34,363 bases of DNA, taken from a virus. The stretch lies in IMG/VR virus record IMGVR_UViG_3300035703_000268, positions 1-34,363 of that record; one strand, written 5' to 3'. The translations under genes and the position numbers were made by a program. Shown here one piece after another: positions 1-6,671 of the stretch; within the stretch, counting starts at the first letter, position 1; the number at the start of each line of letters is the position of its first letter. The notes under the pieces were generated by a model, which worked only from the letters and a program-made list of their open reading frames with translations, had not been told where the DNA came from and made no database searches.

Positions 1-186
1 GGGCATTTCACAATGACTATGAGTTATACGAGTGGTTCGTTTAGTGCTGCAATAGATGCTTCTTCAAATATGTATTTAAGCCCAGCACAGAAAATCTTGC
101 GTGCTCGTCTTTTGTTTAACTCTGGTAGTATAGTACTTGGAAAAGTCTACTTCTTCCGCCGCCGTGAATATGCTTCCTCTCCGTGA
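1..186 (+). CDS. C-terminal end of an unidentified late gene (partial at window edge)
   Basis: Frame 1 is open from the first base of the window and stops at TGA 184-186. It could start within the window at ATG 13 (57 codons), but because it is open upstream it is more likely the tail end of a longer protein. The visible residues are Ser/Ala rich and end in a basic-aromatic stretch (GKVYFFRRREYASSP). No domain is recognised. It lies just before the lysis genes on the same strand, where siphoviruses usually carry tail fibre or other distal tail genes, so a structural role is plausible but not shown. A-rich and T-rich codons are more common here than in the neighbouring genes. Confidence 0.5.
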   Translation, partial: GHFTMTMSYTSGSFSAAIDASSNMYLSPAQKILRARLLFNSGSIVLGKVYFFRRREYASSP

Positions 187-195
187 GACAATGCC

Positions 196-438
196 ATGAT
201 TGACGATCAAACCTTCAAAGTGCTCGGGGCCATCATGCAATGGATCATCGCGCCAGTGGCCGCGTTTGTCTGGGTTATCTACCGCCAGCAACAGGCGCAC
301 GAGACAGCCATCGCAGTTCTGCAAGCGCAGACTGAAACGTCGCGTACAGCGCACGACCGTGAAATCAAGGAGATCCGCGAGACGAGCCGCGCCATCATGG
401 CGAAGCTAGACAGCATCGAAGAGGCCTTGAGAAAATGA
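196..438 (+). CDS. Small membrane protein with coiled-coil tail, lysis cassette
   Basis: Eighty residues. One hydrophobic segment (about residues 9-29, LGAIMQWIIAPVAAFVWVIY) is followed by a charged, Gln/Glu/Arg-rich helical tail (about 30-80) with coiled-coil periodicity. It therefore looks like a one-pass inner membrane protein with a cytoplasmic or periplasmic coiled coil. Its last codons overlap the start of the endolysin gene (ATGA), so the two are translationally coupled. Position suggests a lysis accessory (holin, antiholin or spanin-like), but there is no signal peptide or lipobox, so a classical spanin is not supported. Function unknown beyond that. Confidence 0.72.
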   Translation: MIDDQTFKVLGAIMQWIIAPVAAFVWVIYRQQQAHETAIAVLQAQTETSRTAHDREIKEIRETSRAIMAKLDSIEEALRK

Positions 439-842
439 AACTGCCATCATCGTCTCTTGCGAAATTGTGGGGCGTGCATCTTGATATGGTGCGTGTGGTC
501 AACCGATGCGCTGCCGATTGGAAAGATGCTGATACAGGTTTTATTGTTACCTGCGGATTGCGCACGCTAGAAGAGCAGAAGATTCTCAAGGCAAAGGGTG
601 CCAGCAAGACGCTGCGCTCTCGGCATCTTACCGGCCACGCTGTTGATCTGGCTTGCACCATCAAGGGCCATGTGCGCTGGGATTGGCCGCTGTACGATAG
701 ACTCGCCAAGCGCATGAAGGCGGCGGCAAAGGCTGAGAATGTTCTGATTGAAGCAGGTGCTGATTGGGTTTCGTTCAAGGACGGGCCACATTTTCAACTG
801 CCGTGGAAGCAATATCCCGGCACAACAAAAGGAAGCAAGTGA
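435..842 (+). CDS. Endolysin, M15-family L-alanyl-D-glutamate / D-Ala carboxypeptidase-type metallopeptidase
   Basis: 135 residues, normal for single-domain phage M15 endolysins. The family's zinc site is visible: SRHLTGHAVD at 62-71 (SxHxxGxAxD pattern, ligands H64 and D71) and KDGPHFQL at 115-122 (third ligand H119, with an acidic residue, D116, just before it). GLRTLEEQ near 41-48 matches the conserved SGxRs.eeQ region. The enzyme would cut the peptide stems of host peptidoglycan at lysis. There is no signal peptide, so release should depend on the holin encoded next. The start at ATG 435 overlaps the upstream stop, and the stop overlaps the next ATG by one base (TGATG). Confidence 0.93.
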   Translation: MKLPSSSLAKLWGVHLDMVRVVNRCAADWKDADTGFIVTCGLRTLEEQKILKAKGASKTLRSRHLTGHAVDLACTIKGHVRWDWPLYDRLAKRMKAAAKAENVLIEAGADWVSFKDGPHFQLPWKQYPGTTKGSK

Positions 843-1003
843 TGACAAAAGAAATGGTCTGGGGCGTTGTTCGCGCCGTTCTCGCGGCTGGTGGCGGCTA
901 TGTTGTCGGAACCGGGCTCATTGATGCTACGGCCATGAACGAGATCATCGGCGCGCTTGGCGTCATCTTCGCCGCTGGTTGGTCTATCTGGGCAAAGAAG
1001 TGA
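842..1003 (+). CDS. Putative holin, Pam3-gp28-like two-helix membrane protein
   Basis: Fifty-three residues from ATG 842, chosen over a longer in-frame start at 764 because it overlaps the endolysin stop by one base. Two hydrophobic stretches (about 5-27 and 32-50) flank a short polar turn, and the C-terminus ends AKK. Size, two-helix layout, Gly-rich first helix and position directly after the endolysin fit the small holin family named for Pam3 gp28 in public annotation. It would form the membrane lesion that lets the endolysin out. Assignment rests on pattern and context, not on a search. Confidence 0.75.
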   Translation: MTKEMVWGVVRAVLAAGGGYVVGTGLIDATAMNEIIGALGVIFAAGWSIWAKK

Positions 1004-1230
1004 ACTGGATCGAGATTGCCGCCATGGTCATGCTGTTGATCGGCATTGGCGCTGGCGGCTTTCTCGTCGCTCAAAGGCCATCCTTTTGGTTCGGCCTTGG
1101 CGTTGTTATGTTCAAGGCAACATTGCCTTTTCTTGCAAAACGGATGACGCCTGAGAAGGAACAGGAGTGGCGGGATTGCATCCGCCGTGGCGGCGAGTGG
1201 GATCATCATCGGAAGCGATGCAAGAGGTAA
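1000..1230 (+). CDS. Small two-helix membrane protein with basic C-terminus
   Basis: GTG start at 1000 overlaps the holin stop (GTGA). A longer in-frame start at 979 would lie inside the holin gene and is less likely. Seventy-six residues: hydrophobic segments at about 4-24 and 27-46, then a charged tail rich in Glu, Arg, Lys and His, with a pair of cysteines (…RDCIRRGGEW… and …KRCKR). A second membrane protein directly after a holin often modulates lysis timing or serves as an antiholin, but no family is recognised. The function is inferred from position only. Confidence 0.65.
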   Translation: MNWIEIAAMVMLLIGIGAGGFLVAQRPSFWFGLGVVMFKATLPFLAKRMTPEKEQEWRDCIRRGGEWDHHRKRCKR

Positions 1231-1234
1231 CACT

Positions 1235-1483
1235 ATGGCACGCCGCAAGATCACCATCGAATGGAAGACCTGTGAGCGTGCTTGGGGCTGGGCCTATATT
1301 GGCGAAGATCATATCCAGCTAGACCCGCGCCTCCTTCAGAAGCCGAAACTGCTTTTGGAGATCGCCGCACACGAAGTGGCACATCTTATTTTTCCAGAAG
1401 CAGAAGAAAAGCAGATCGACACGTTCGGCAAGCAAGTCGCAGACGTGATCTGGCGGTTGAACTTCCGCCGCGCGCAGGAGTAG
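1235..1483 (+). CDS. Minimal HExxH (zinc-peptidase-like) protein
   Basis: Eighty-two residues from ATG 1235, preceded by AGAGG five bases upstream. Longer in-frame starts run back into the previous gene. Residues 46-50 read HEVAH, a perfect HExxH zinc-binding motif inside a predicted helix (LLEIAAHEVAHLIF), with acidic residues following (E55, E57, E58) that could supply a third ligand. The N-terminal third reads like a short beta region (ITIEWK…AYIGEDHIQLDP). This resembles the catalytic core of ImmA/SprT-like proteases, cut to a minimum. Substrate unknown. Ends with TAG and is followed after 3 bases by the phosphoesterase gene. Confidence 0.7.
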   Translation: MARRKITIEWKTCERAWGWAYIGEDHIQLDPRLLQKPKLLLEIAAHEVAHLIFPEAEEKQIDTFGKQVADVIWRLNFRRAQE

Positions 1484-1486
1484 CGA

Positions 1487-2443
1487 ATGACTAAGAGATA
1501 CTCCGATCAAGAATTTATCGACGCATGGAAGCGTCTAGGCTCACCTTCTGCCGTATCCAAAGAATTGGGCCTCAACCTGCGGGGCGTCAACGCTCGACGG
1601 GATAGCCTTGAGCGCAAGCATGGAATCATTCTGAACACGATTTCGCAACCCGCCAAGCGCGTCAAGATCGAGGTGCCGACAAAAGGTTTCCGCGCCTTAA
1701 AAGAAAATGTCGTCGGCTCCGTCATCATCGGCAGCGATGGGCATTTCTGGCCGGGAGAGCGAAGCAAGGCGTTTGCGGCCATGATTGAGATCATCAAGGA
1801 TTTGCAGCCGTCAATGGTTATCATGAACGGCGACAGCTTCGACGGTGCAAAGATCAGCCGTCATCCGCCAGGCGCTCGCGTACAGACACCTAGCGTGGCC
1901 GAGGAACTAGAAGCCGTCAAGGAGCGTCACGCGGAAATCGAGGCTTATGCGCCTCCCGGCTGCTATCTCATGTGGACCGACGGTAACCACGACAACCGCT
2001 TTATGGCGAGGCTGGCGCAAGCAGCGCCGGAATATGTACAGGTTCAAGGATTCGACATCGCAGACCACTTTCCTGCGTGGCAGTTCTGTACAAGCCTATG
2101 GCTTAACGAGCACACGGTTGTAAAGCATCGCATTCACCAAGGCGTGCATGGTGCCTATAACAATACATTGAAGAGCGGAAAGTCTATTGTGACCGGGCAT
2201 ACGCATCGGCTCCAAGCTACAATGTTTGCGGATTACAACGGCCTTCGCTGGGGCGTAGAGTGCGGCACGCTTTCTGATTACGGACCTGAGAATGACAAGT
2301 TTGCTTATGCGGAGGATAACCCCGTGAACTGGTCACAGGGTTTTGTTGTGTTGCACTTTGCACCTAGCGGCATGTTACTAGAGCCAGAGTTCTGCCGTGT
2401 GATCAATGGTCAGGCTTGGTTTCGAGGTCAGCCGGTGGTGTAA
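1487..2443 (+). CDS. Calcineurin-like metallophosphoesterase with N-terminal HTH-like region
   Basis: 318 residues, with GGAG before ATG 1487. Residues 1-45 look like a terminase-small-subunit-type helix-turn-helix (YSDQEFIDAWKRLGS, then PSAVSKELGLNLRGVNARR). Residues 78-300 carry the metallophosphoesterase motifs in order: D84-x-H86 (GSDGHFW), GD at 115-116 with D119, GNHD 166-169, H218/H221 and GHTH 237-240. All metal-binding residues look intact, so the protein should bind a di-metal centre and hydrolyse phosphoesters. The substrate (nucleotide, nucleic acid or protein) cannot be read from sequence. The HTH-like head suggests nucleic acid contact. The 3' end overlaps the opposing DUF6378 gene by 41 bp. 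Confidence 0.88.
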   Translation: MTKRYSDQEFIDAWKRLGSPSAVSKELGLNLRGVNARRDSLERKHGIILNTISQPAKRVKIEVPTKGFRALKENVVGSVIIGSDGHFWPGERSKAFAAMIEIIKDLQPSMVIMNGDSFDGAKISRHPPGARVQTPSVAEELEAVKERHAEIEAYAPPGCYLMWTDGNHDNRFMARLAQAAPEYVQVQGFDIADHFPAWQFCTSLWLNEHTVVKHRIHQGVHGAYNNTLKSGKSIVTGHTHRLQATMFADYNGLRWGVECGTLSDYGPENDKFAYAEDNPVNWSQGFVVLHFAPSGMLLEPEFCRVINGQAWFRGQPVV

Positions 2444-2684
2444 GCCACCGCTCGCTCAACGTGGCATAGCCCGCGATGTCACGCCAGTGATCGGACTCGT
2501 GCGGGTTGCCTGACAGGATGCGGCCAATCTTGCTGGCGATCATCTCTAGCGACTCGCGTTGAGGATCATCAAGTTCTTTCCAATTTTTTCCGTGACGCAT
2601 GGCGTCTTTTAACGACTGAGCCATTGTAGACACAGAGAAATAACTGCCGTGGGTCTTCTCGCGTTCATCTAGAATGTCATTCAT
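2403..2684 (-). CDS. DUF6378-like protein
   Basis: Ninety-three residues. The opening ILDEREKTHGSY and the later MIASKIGRILSGN…SDHWRDIAGYATL match the pattern of phage DUF6378 proteins (MazG-neighbour-like small helical proteins of unknown function, seen in many phage early regions). The start ATG 2684 has GGTGG upstream and lies 8 bp inside the preceding gene. It is the last gene of the leftward operon and runs 41 bp into the 3' end of the rightward phosphoesterase gene. No catalytic residues can be named. Confidence 0.75.
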   Translation of the reverse strand: MNDILDEREKTHGSYFSVSTMAQSLKDAMRHGKNWKELDDPQRESLEMIASKIGRILSGNPHESDHWRDIAGYATLSERWLTPPADLETKPDH

Positions 2685-2913
2685 CTCTCACCACCTTTAC
2701 CGTCAGCCTCAATCCTAAAGCGTTATAACAGGCTTCCAGTTCCGCGACGCGCGGGCAGTGCCGCGTTCGCCAGCCCTTGAACGTGTTCCTTGCGATGCCC
2801 GTCCGCTCGGCCATGTCGGTGACGCCGATCCGCTGGCTGTTCATCTCTGCGTACAGCCGCCGCACCAGCGGGTGCGCGCGTTGCGGGATAGGCATGTAGC
2901 GAAAACGCCTCAT
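2677..2913 (-). CDS. Small helix-turn-helix DNA-binding protein
   Basis: Seventy-eight residues with a central XRE/Cro-type HTH: IGVTDMAERTGIARNTFKGWR (about 29-49) has the spacing of helix 2-turn-helix 3, preceded by a basic N-terminus (MRRFRYMPIPQRAHP). ATGA overlap with the upstream gene and an 8-bp overlap with the downstream gene show tight coupling. It could be a repressor or activator of phage early genes. No operator can be assigned to it. The C-terminal YNALGLRLTVKVV is typical of phage HTH proteins that end in a short beta strand. Confidence 0.72.
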   Translation of the reverse strand: MRRFRYMPIPQRAHPLVRRLYAEMNSQRIGVTDMAERTGIARNTFKGWRTRHCPRVAELEACYNALGLRLTVKVVRDE

Positions 2914-3191
2914 GGTTTTTCCTTCAATGCAACGGTGGCTGGGTTTGATGCCATAGCTTGCGCCAGTTCCTTCTGGCTGTATGGGTGATCGCCCGGATAT
3001 TGCATCCGGTAGTAGGCATTCAGCTCCAGCTCACACACACACAGCGCCGCCCGCAGCCTCTCTACCTCTGCGGTGAAGCGGGTGATGGTGTCAGCAGCTT
3101 CTCTCAACGCAATGGTCATGTTCTGCGGCGCTTGCTGGTCCTCGAACTGCTGAGCATACAGTATTAGCAACTTGCTCAGTGAATGGCTCAC
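2910..3191 (-). CDS. Unknown early protein with helical N-terminus
   Basis: Ninety-three residues from GTG 3191. This start forms a GTGA overlap with the upstream stop and has GGGAGG six bases upstream. A TTG three bases earlier is possible. The sequence is mostly helical and heptad-like (REAADTITRFTAEVERLRAAL, about 30-50), followed by CVCELEL and a polar C-terminus (PYSQKELAQAMASNPATV). No domain recognised. It belongs to the leftward string of overlapping small genes. The DPYSQ-KELAQ segment could be part of a short helical DNA-binding region, but this is speculation. Confidence 0.6.
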   Translation of the reverse strand: MSHSLSKLLILYAQQFEDQQAPQNMTIALREAADTITRFTAEVERLRAALCVCELELNAYYRMQYPGDHPYSQKELAQAMASNPATVALKEKP

Positions 3192-3352
3192 CAATCCCTC
3201 CCAGATGCTAGTGCCGCCGCTCTGTGTGCCTCTGCCAACTCCTCTCGAAGCCGTCGAATTCTTCTGTCAGCATCGGCCAAGTCTTTCTGCAATTTTCTCA
3301 CCGTCTCGCCCAATGCGCGATTAACGGTTTCAAGATCAGGTTCTCTGGTCAT
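3188..3352 (-). CDS. Short coiled-coil protein
   Basis: Fifty-four residues from ATG 3352, which overlaps the stop of the lytic transglycosylase gene (ATGA). A longer frame upstream is only antisense overlap with that gene. Nearly the whole protein is a charged heptad helix (ETVNRALGETVRKLQKDL, then ADRRIRRLREELAEAHR), so a coiled-coil oligomer is likely. No membrane segment. The function is unknown. Coupling to an exported muramidase suggests co-production but not a shared task. Confidence 0.58.
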   Translation of the reverse strand: MTREPDLETVNRALGETVRKLQKDLADADRRIRRLREELAEAHRAAALASGRDW

Positions 3353-3744
3353 CAACGTCTCCTCTTCTTTTTGCCATACAACACAGACACGCCAACCTGG
3401 TGGCACCGTTTCGCCAAGGCCGCATTGCCTCGTGCTCCGCGCCAGCACATAGCCAAATGTTTCATGCCGTAATGCGTCTGCGTAGCGCATGAAGCACGCC
3501 GGATGTCGCCTCGGTAGCCCATAGCTCGCGCTGTGCCGCGTAGAACCTGCAAGGGGCCGGATGCACTGCTTCGCTTGTTGTGGTTGTGGCATCGAACACC
3601 ACTCTCGATCTTTGCCATCTTCAAGGCGAATCCGACCGGCACGCCTTGTCGTCTAGCTTCCGATGTAACCAATCGAGTCGCATCCGAAGCATGAGCCAAG
3701 ACACTTCCAGCCGTCATTGCGGCGATCAAAACAAGATACCTCAT
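3352..3744 (-). CDS. Exported lytic transglycosylase (SLT-like)
   Basis: 130 residues from ATG 3744. A GTG codon directly before it (3747) is an alternative. Residues 1-19 form a Sec signal peptide (MRYLVLIAAMTAGSVLAHA). The mature part has the SLT catalytic glutamate in KMAKIESG (E47) and the downstream SASGPLQVLRGTARAMGY (about 60-76), equivalent to the GxMQvmp.ta..g motif. It should cleave the glycan strand in the periplasm. It ends in a very basic KKKRRR tail. It is encoded in the leftward, presumably early, group rather than with the tail or lysis genes, which is unusual for a phage muramidase. It starts within the stop codon of the preceding gene (TGATG). Confidence 0.82.
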   Translation of the reverse strand: MRYLVLIAAMTAGSVLAHASDATRLVTSEARRQGVPVGFALKMAKIESGVRCHNHNKRSSASGPLQVLRGTARAMGYRGDIRRASCATQTHYGMKHLAMCWRGARGNAALAKRCHQVGVSVLYGKKKRRR

Positions 3745-3956
3745 CACGGCCAGTAAACTCCCATCAGGAAACCAAGACCGACCATGATTGGACCGCAGAT
3801 CAGCCAGTCGATCAGGGAGAGCCGAGGGGCGCAGCTCTCCCTGACCTGGGTAGACTTGGCATACCGCTGATCAGCAGCGGCCACTGAACCGGACAGCACG
3901 CCCGGATCACCATGGAGCCACTCTTCTTGTGTGGCATCGTATTCATATTTCGCCAT
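3744..3956 (-). CDS. Small single-pass membrane protein
   Basis: Seventy residues. A polar, acidic N-terminal half (MAKYEYDATQEEWLHG…) is followed by one hydrophobic segment at about 47-69 (LSLIDWLICGPIMVGLGFLM). The start ATG 3956 has a strong AAGGAGG ribosome binding site seven to eight bases upstream, the clearest in this operon, consistent with it being the first gene of its own transcript. It is coupled to the transglycosylase gene behind it. It could help or control the exported enzyme, for instance as an anchor. No family recognised. Confidence 0.66.
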   Translation of the reverse strand: MAKYEYDATQEEWLHGDPGVLSGSVAAADQRYAKSTQVRESCAPRLSLIDWLICGPIMVGLGFLMGVYWP

Positions 3957-3972
3957 GACGTTCCTCCTTGAA

Positions 3973-4002
3973 ACTATGGCAAGCCTAGACTAGAATTCTC
4001 AA
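3973..4002 (-). promoter_or_regulatory. Candidate promoter for the membrane protein/transglycosylase group
   Basis: On the minus strand TTGAGA (4002-3997), an 18-nt spacer and CATAGT (3978-3973) match the -35 and -10 boxes in 5/6 and 4/6 positions. It lies between a hairpin and the strong ribosome binding site of the 3956 gene. Seen by eye; not tested. Confidence 0.4.
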
Positions 4003-4018
4003 TCAATCGTTAACGCAA

Positions 4019-4045
4019 GCATCCGGTCTGCTCGCTCCCGGATGC
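4019..4045 (-). terminator. Hairpin between VRR-NUC gene and the next leftward gene
   Basis: Perfect 8-bp inverted repeat GCATCCGG (4019-4026) and CCGGATGC (4038-4045) with an 11-nt loop. No U-run follows on the minus strand, so it may be a weak or factor-dependent terminator, or an mRNA processing/stability element, ending the VRR-NUC-helicase transcript before the next promoter. Confidence 0.42.
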
Positions 4046-4046
4046 T

Positions 4047-4082
4047 AGGGGCGGTGGCTATCCTCCTTTAGTTGCCGCCCCT
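4047..4082 (-). repeat. Inverted repeat spanning the VRR-NUC stop codon
   Basis: AGGGGCGG (4047-4054) and CCGCCCCT (4075-4082) are perfect complements around a 20-nt loop. The right arm is within the last codons of the nuclease gene. It sits next to the 4019-4045 hairpin, giving two stem-loops in series at the operon boundary. Confidence 0.4.
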
Positions 4083-4429
4083 CCCATATTCAGAAGTGAC
4101 AGCAGCTTGTCGCTGGCATCGGTTGCGCCATAGCCAACAATAACGCGATGGCCGATGCTTTCCAAGTATGAAATCATGTCGTCCTGATCCGATGAAGTGC
4201 GCCCGCCTTTCTGGCGTTTCATCTCAATCCAGATTCCCCATGCCGGAATGAACAAGTCTGGCACACCAGGAACAACGCCTTCGGCCTTCAGCTTCTTTGC
4301 CGTCGAGATGTTGCGCTTGCCACCATTCGGTATTGCAAATATCAATACACGAGGCCACTTGGCGCGGAACCATTGAACGAATCCGGCTTGCTCGTCATGC
4401 TCAGAAGGGAGGGAAACCGTTGAACGCAT
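4058..4429 (-). CDS. VRR-NUC domain nuclease
   Basis: 123 residues from ATG 4429, chosen because AAGAAGG stands 5 bases upstream. The frame extends to 4492, but no ribosome binding site precedes that start. The PD-(D/E)xK core of VRR-NUC proteins is visible: GVPDLF (D58), IEMKRQKGG (E69, K71) and a following Q82 in the helix, preceded by the conserved PNGGKR (34-39). Stand-alone phage VRR-NUC proteins act on DNA in replication or recombination, often next to a helicase, as here (81 bp behind the helicase stop). Ends with TAG. Confidence 0.88.
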   Translation of the reverse strand: MRSTVSLPSEHDEQAGFVQWFRAKWPRVLIFAIPNGGKRNISTAKKLKAEGVVPGVPDLFIPAWGIWIEMKRQKGGRTSSDQDDMISYLESIGHRVIVGYGATDASDKLLSLLNMGGAATKGG

Positions 4430-4509
4430 CGCAGCCTTCTTTCTGTACCTCATCAGGTACAACGTCACGCCAATGAGTGCAATATCGAGCATCGTACAGG
4501 CTCATGCAA

Positions 4510-6135
4510 TTAGAACAGCGGCTCTTGAAGTTCTGCCAACTCTTCGGCGGTGAGACGCTTGGGCTGGCTGTAGTTGAGTTGTACAATGTCGTGGAACTTG
4601 TCATTCGGCTTTACCTTTATCCTGCGCGGCTTGATCCAGTGGTCGCACTCTTGCATGGCCTCTTCGGTGGTCATGGCAGACGCCCCTAGTGATGGCATCC
4701 GCTTGTGGTATCGCTCCGCAGCATAGCCTCCGTGGTCAGGGCATAGCCACTCAGAAACCTTGATCAAGCCGCAATAATAGGTGACGCGAACGCTATCCGG
4801 CTTGCCTTCCTTGCGCCAGCGCGCATAGCCCACATCGTCAACGTCAACCCATTCGGCCTGTACCTGTGTGGAGATCATCGCGCCAGAATATGCCTTCGTT
4901 CCGTGGTTGAACTGCGGAGGCGGGAATTCATGGCCGCACTCGATGCACACTCTAATAGCGGCATGATTGACAGTCAAACATTCAGGGCACTTCTTGACCG
5001 GGGCTTGACCGTCTTCACTGCGGCCTTTGATCTTCGGCTTGATCTTGTCGATGAAGCCGTGGCGCATCACGTTGTCGCCGTAGTCCAGCACCAGGCAGTT
5101 CTCTTTCTCCGGCGCAATGCGTGTGCCGCGCCCGACAATCTGGATGTATAGGCCGGTGCTTTCGGTGGCTCTTACGATTGCCACGAGGTCAACATGCGGG
5201 ACATTGAAGCCGGTGGTCAAAACGTTGACGTTGATCAAGCACTTGCTTCCGCCACGCCGGAACCGCTCGATCTTCTCGCCGCGTGCGCTCATGCCATCGG
5301 CACCAGTCACCACATCCGCCTCGATGCCGTGCGTCTCAAACTCGGCACGGAGCAACTCGGCGTGATTGACACCGCAAGCAAAAACCAGCCACGCCTTGCG
5401 CTCCGCACCATAGCGCACGATTTCTGCAACTGTTTCTGTTACCAATTCCGGGTCCGATGCAGCCTTGGCTAGTTCGCTCTCGATATACTCCCCGCCGCGT
5501 TTGCCGACGTTCGATAAGTCGATGGTCTTGACGCCGCTCTTGCTAATCACCGGGGCCAGGAATCCTTGCTCCATGAGATCGGCTACCGGGATGTCGTATG
5601 CGATGCCGTCAAAGATCGCGTTGTCGCCTTCGTGCAGGTAGCCACTATCAAGTCGGTATGGCGTAGCCGTGAGGCCAACCACCTTCACACCGCGATTGCA
5701 TATGCGAAGGTCAGAGAGGAACTTGTTGTAGCGTGTGCCGTAGTTCTTCGGAATCAGGTGCGCCTCGTCCACGATCACCAGATCAGGCGCTGGGACTATC
5801 TGATAGGCCTTCTTGTGGATCGACTGGATGCCCGCAAATGTGATCGGCTTCCGCAGCACCTTCTTCTTGAGGCTGGCGCTATAGAAGCCGACATCTGCCT
5901 CGGGATAAAGCGCCACCAACTCGCTGGCGTTCTGCTCCAGCAACTCCTTGACATGCGTTAATACAAGCACGCGCGTGCCGGGATAACTCATCGCATCCTT
6001 GATCAGGTGCGCGATGATGAGGCTTTTCCCTGAGCCGGTCGGTGCGACGATGATGGGGTTATCGCCCTTCTTGTCTGACCAATAATTGTATAGGCCATCA
6101 ATGGCGGCGCGTTGATAGGGGCGGAGTTTAAGCAT
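4510..6135 (-). CDS. Superfamily 2 DEAH-box helicase with zinc-finger C-terminal part
   Basis: 541 residues from ATG 6135, which overlaps the methyltransferase stop (TAATG). A GTG at 6147 is possible. Motifs in order: Q-like LRPYQ (4-8), Walker A APTGSGKS (31-38), DEAH (123-126), TATP (156-159), NVLTTGFN (304-311) and QIVGRGTR (332-339). Two CxxC pairs (C383/C386, C397/C400) form a zinc knuckle like those in phage replication helicases of this type. The C-terminal 140 residues are specific to the group and end in LQEPLF. It should unwind DNA or remodel forks in the phage replisome. No separate DnaB-type helicase was seen. Confidence 0.92.
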   Translation of the reverse strand: MLKLRPYQRAAIDGLYNYWSDKKGDNPIIVAPTGSGKSLIIAHLIKDAMSYPGTRVLVLTHVKELLEQNASELVALYPEADVGFYSASLKKKVLRKPITFAGIQSIHKKAYQIVPAPDLVIVDEAHLIPKNYGTRYNKFLSDLRICNRGVKVVGLTATPYRLDSGYLHEGDNAIFDGIAYDIPVADLMEQGFLAPVISKSGVKTIDLSNVGKRGGEYIESELAKAASDPELVTETVAEIVRYGAERKAWLVFACGVNHAELLRAEFETHGIEADVVTGADGMSARGEKIERFRRGGSKCLINVNVLTTGFNVPHVDLVAIVRATESTGLYIQIVGRGTRIAPEKENCLVLDYGDNVMRHGFIDKIKPKIKGRSEDGQAPVKKCPECLTVNHAAIRVCIECGHEFPPPQFNHGTKAYSGAMISTQVQAEWVDVDDVGYARWRKEGKPDSVRVTYYCGLIKVSEWLCPDHGGYAAERYHKRMPSLGASAMTTEEAMQECDHWIKPRRIKVKPNDKFHDIVQLNYSQPKRLTAEELAELQEPLF

Positions 6136-6671
6136 TAGATAGACCACTCAATCGTTGTTGAACCAATGTGGTCTTGATCCCAAACACACCAGCAGAAATC
6201 TATAGACCCGCCACCGCGAATAGATTCACCGTGCGTGCGCAGCATTTCGCCTGGAGGCATAGAGGGTCTGCGACTAAACATGATCACTTTCTGCATCTCG
6301 CGGCGATGAAACAAACTGTGCCGCCTTTGAGATGCGAGGAATTTTGTCTGAACAAGTGCGGCAACCTTGTGCTTCGTGATCTTCAAGGCGTGTTCAATTA
6401 TTGATTGTGCAATTCCATACGGCGGATTGGTTACAATATTATCGTATGCACGAAGATCGCTCATAAAGTCTTGTTGCTCATATCCATATCCACGGTCAAT
6501 CAAATCGGCTCCGGTTGCACCTAGCATATTCGGAATCGTTCCCATGCCGCAGCATGGATCATGGATCGACCCTTTGAATTGAACGCTAAACCTCAAGGCA
6601 TCAATGCACCAAGATGGCTCTACATACCAATCGTTTTCATCTCGTGTGTACTCAGACGGGCGCTCACCCAT
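6135..6671 (-). CDS. SAM-dependent DNA methyltransferase (NPPY type, amino-methyltransferase)
   Basis: 178 residues from ATG 6671, with GGGAG about 8 bases upstream and an 8-bp overlap with the nuclease gene. Longer starts lie inside that gene. Motif I is HDPCCGMGT (37-45, SAM binding) and motif IV is TNPPYG (81-86), the signature of N6-adenine or N4-cytosine methyltransferases. Tryptophan-rich C-terminal part (FCWCVWDQD). No target recognition domain is evident in this short protein. It probably modifies phage or host DNA, for example to evade restriction. Motif order I then IV. Target sequence unknown. Confidence 0.86.
   Translation of the reverse strand: MGERPSEYTRDENDWYVEPSWCIDALRFSVQFKGSIHDPCCGMGTIPNMLGATGADLIDRGYGYEQQDFMSDLRAYDNIVTNPPYGIAQSIIEHALKITKHKVAALVQTKFLASQRRHSLFHRREMQKVIMFSRRPSMPPGEMLRTHGESIRGGGSIDFCWCVWDQDHIGSTTIEWSI

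Noticed and set aside
5566-5961. 131-codon plus-strand frame inside the helicase gene
   Set aside because: Antisense to conserved helicase motifs, no ribosome binding site, and the composition is a mirror of the real gene.
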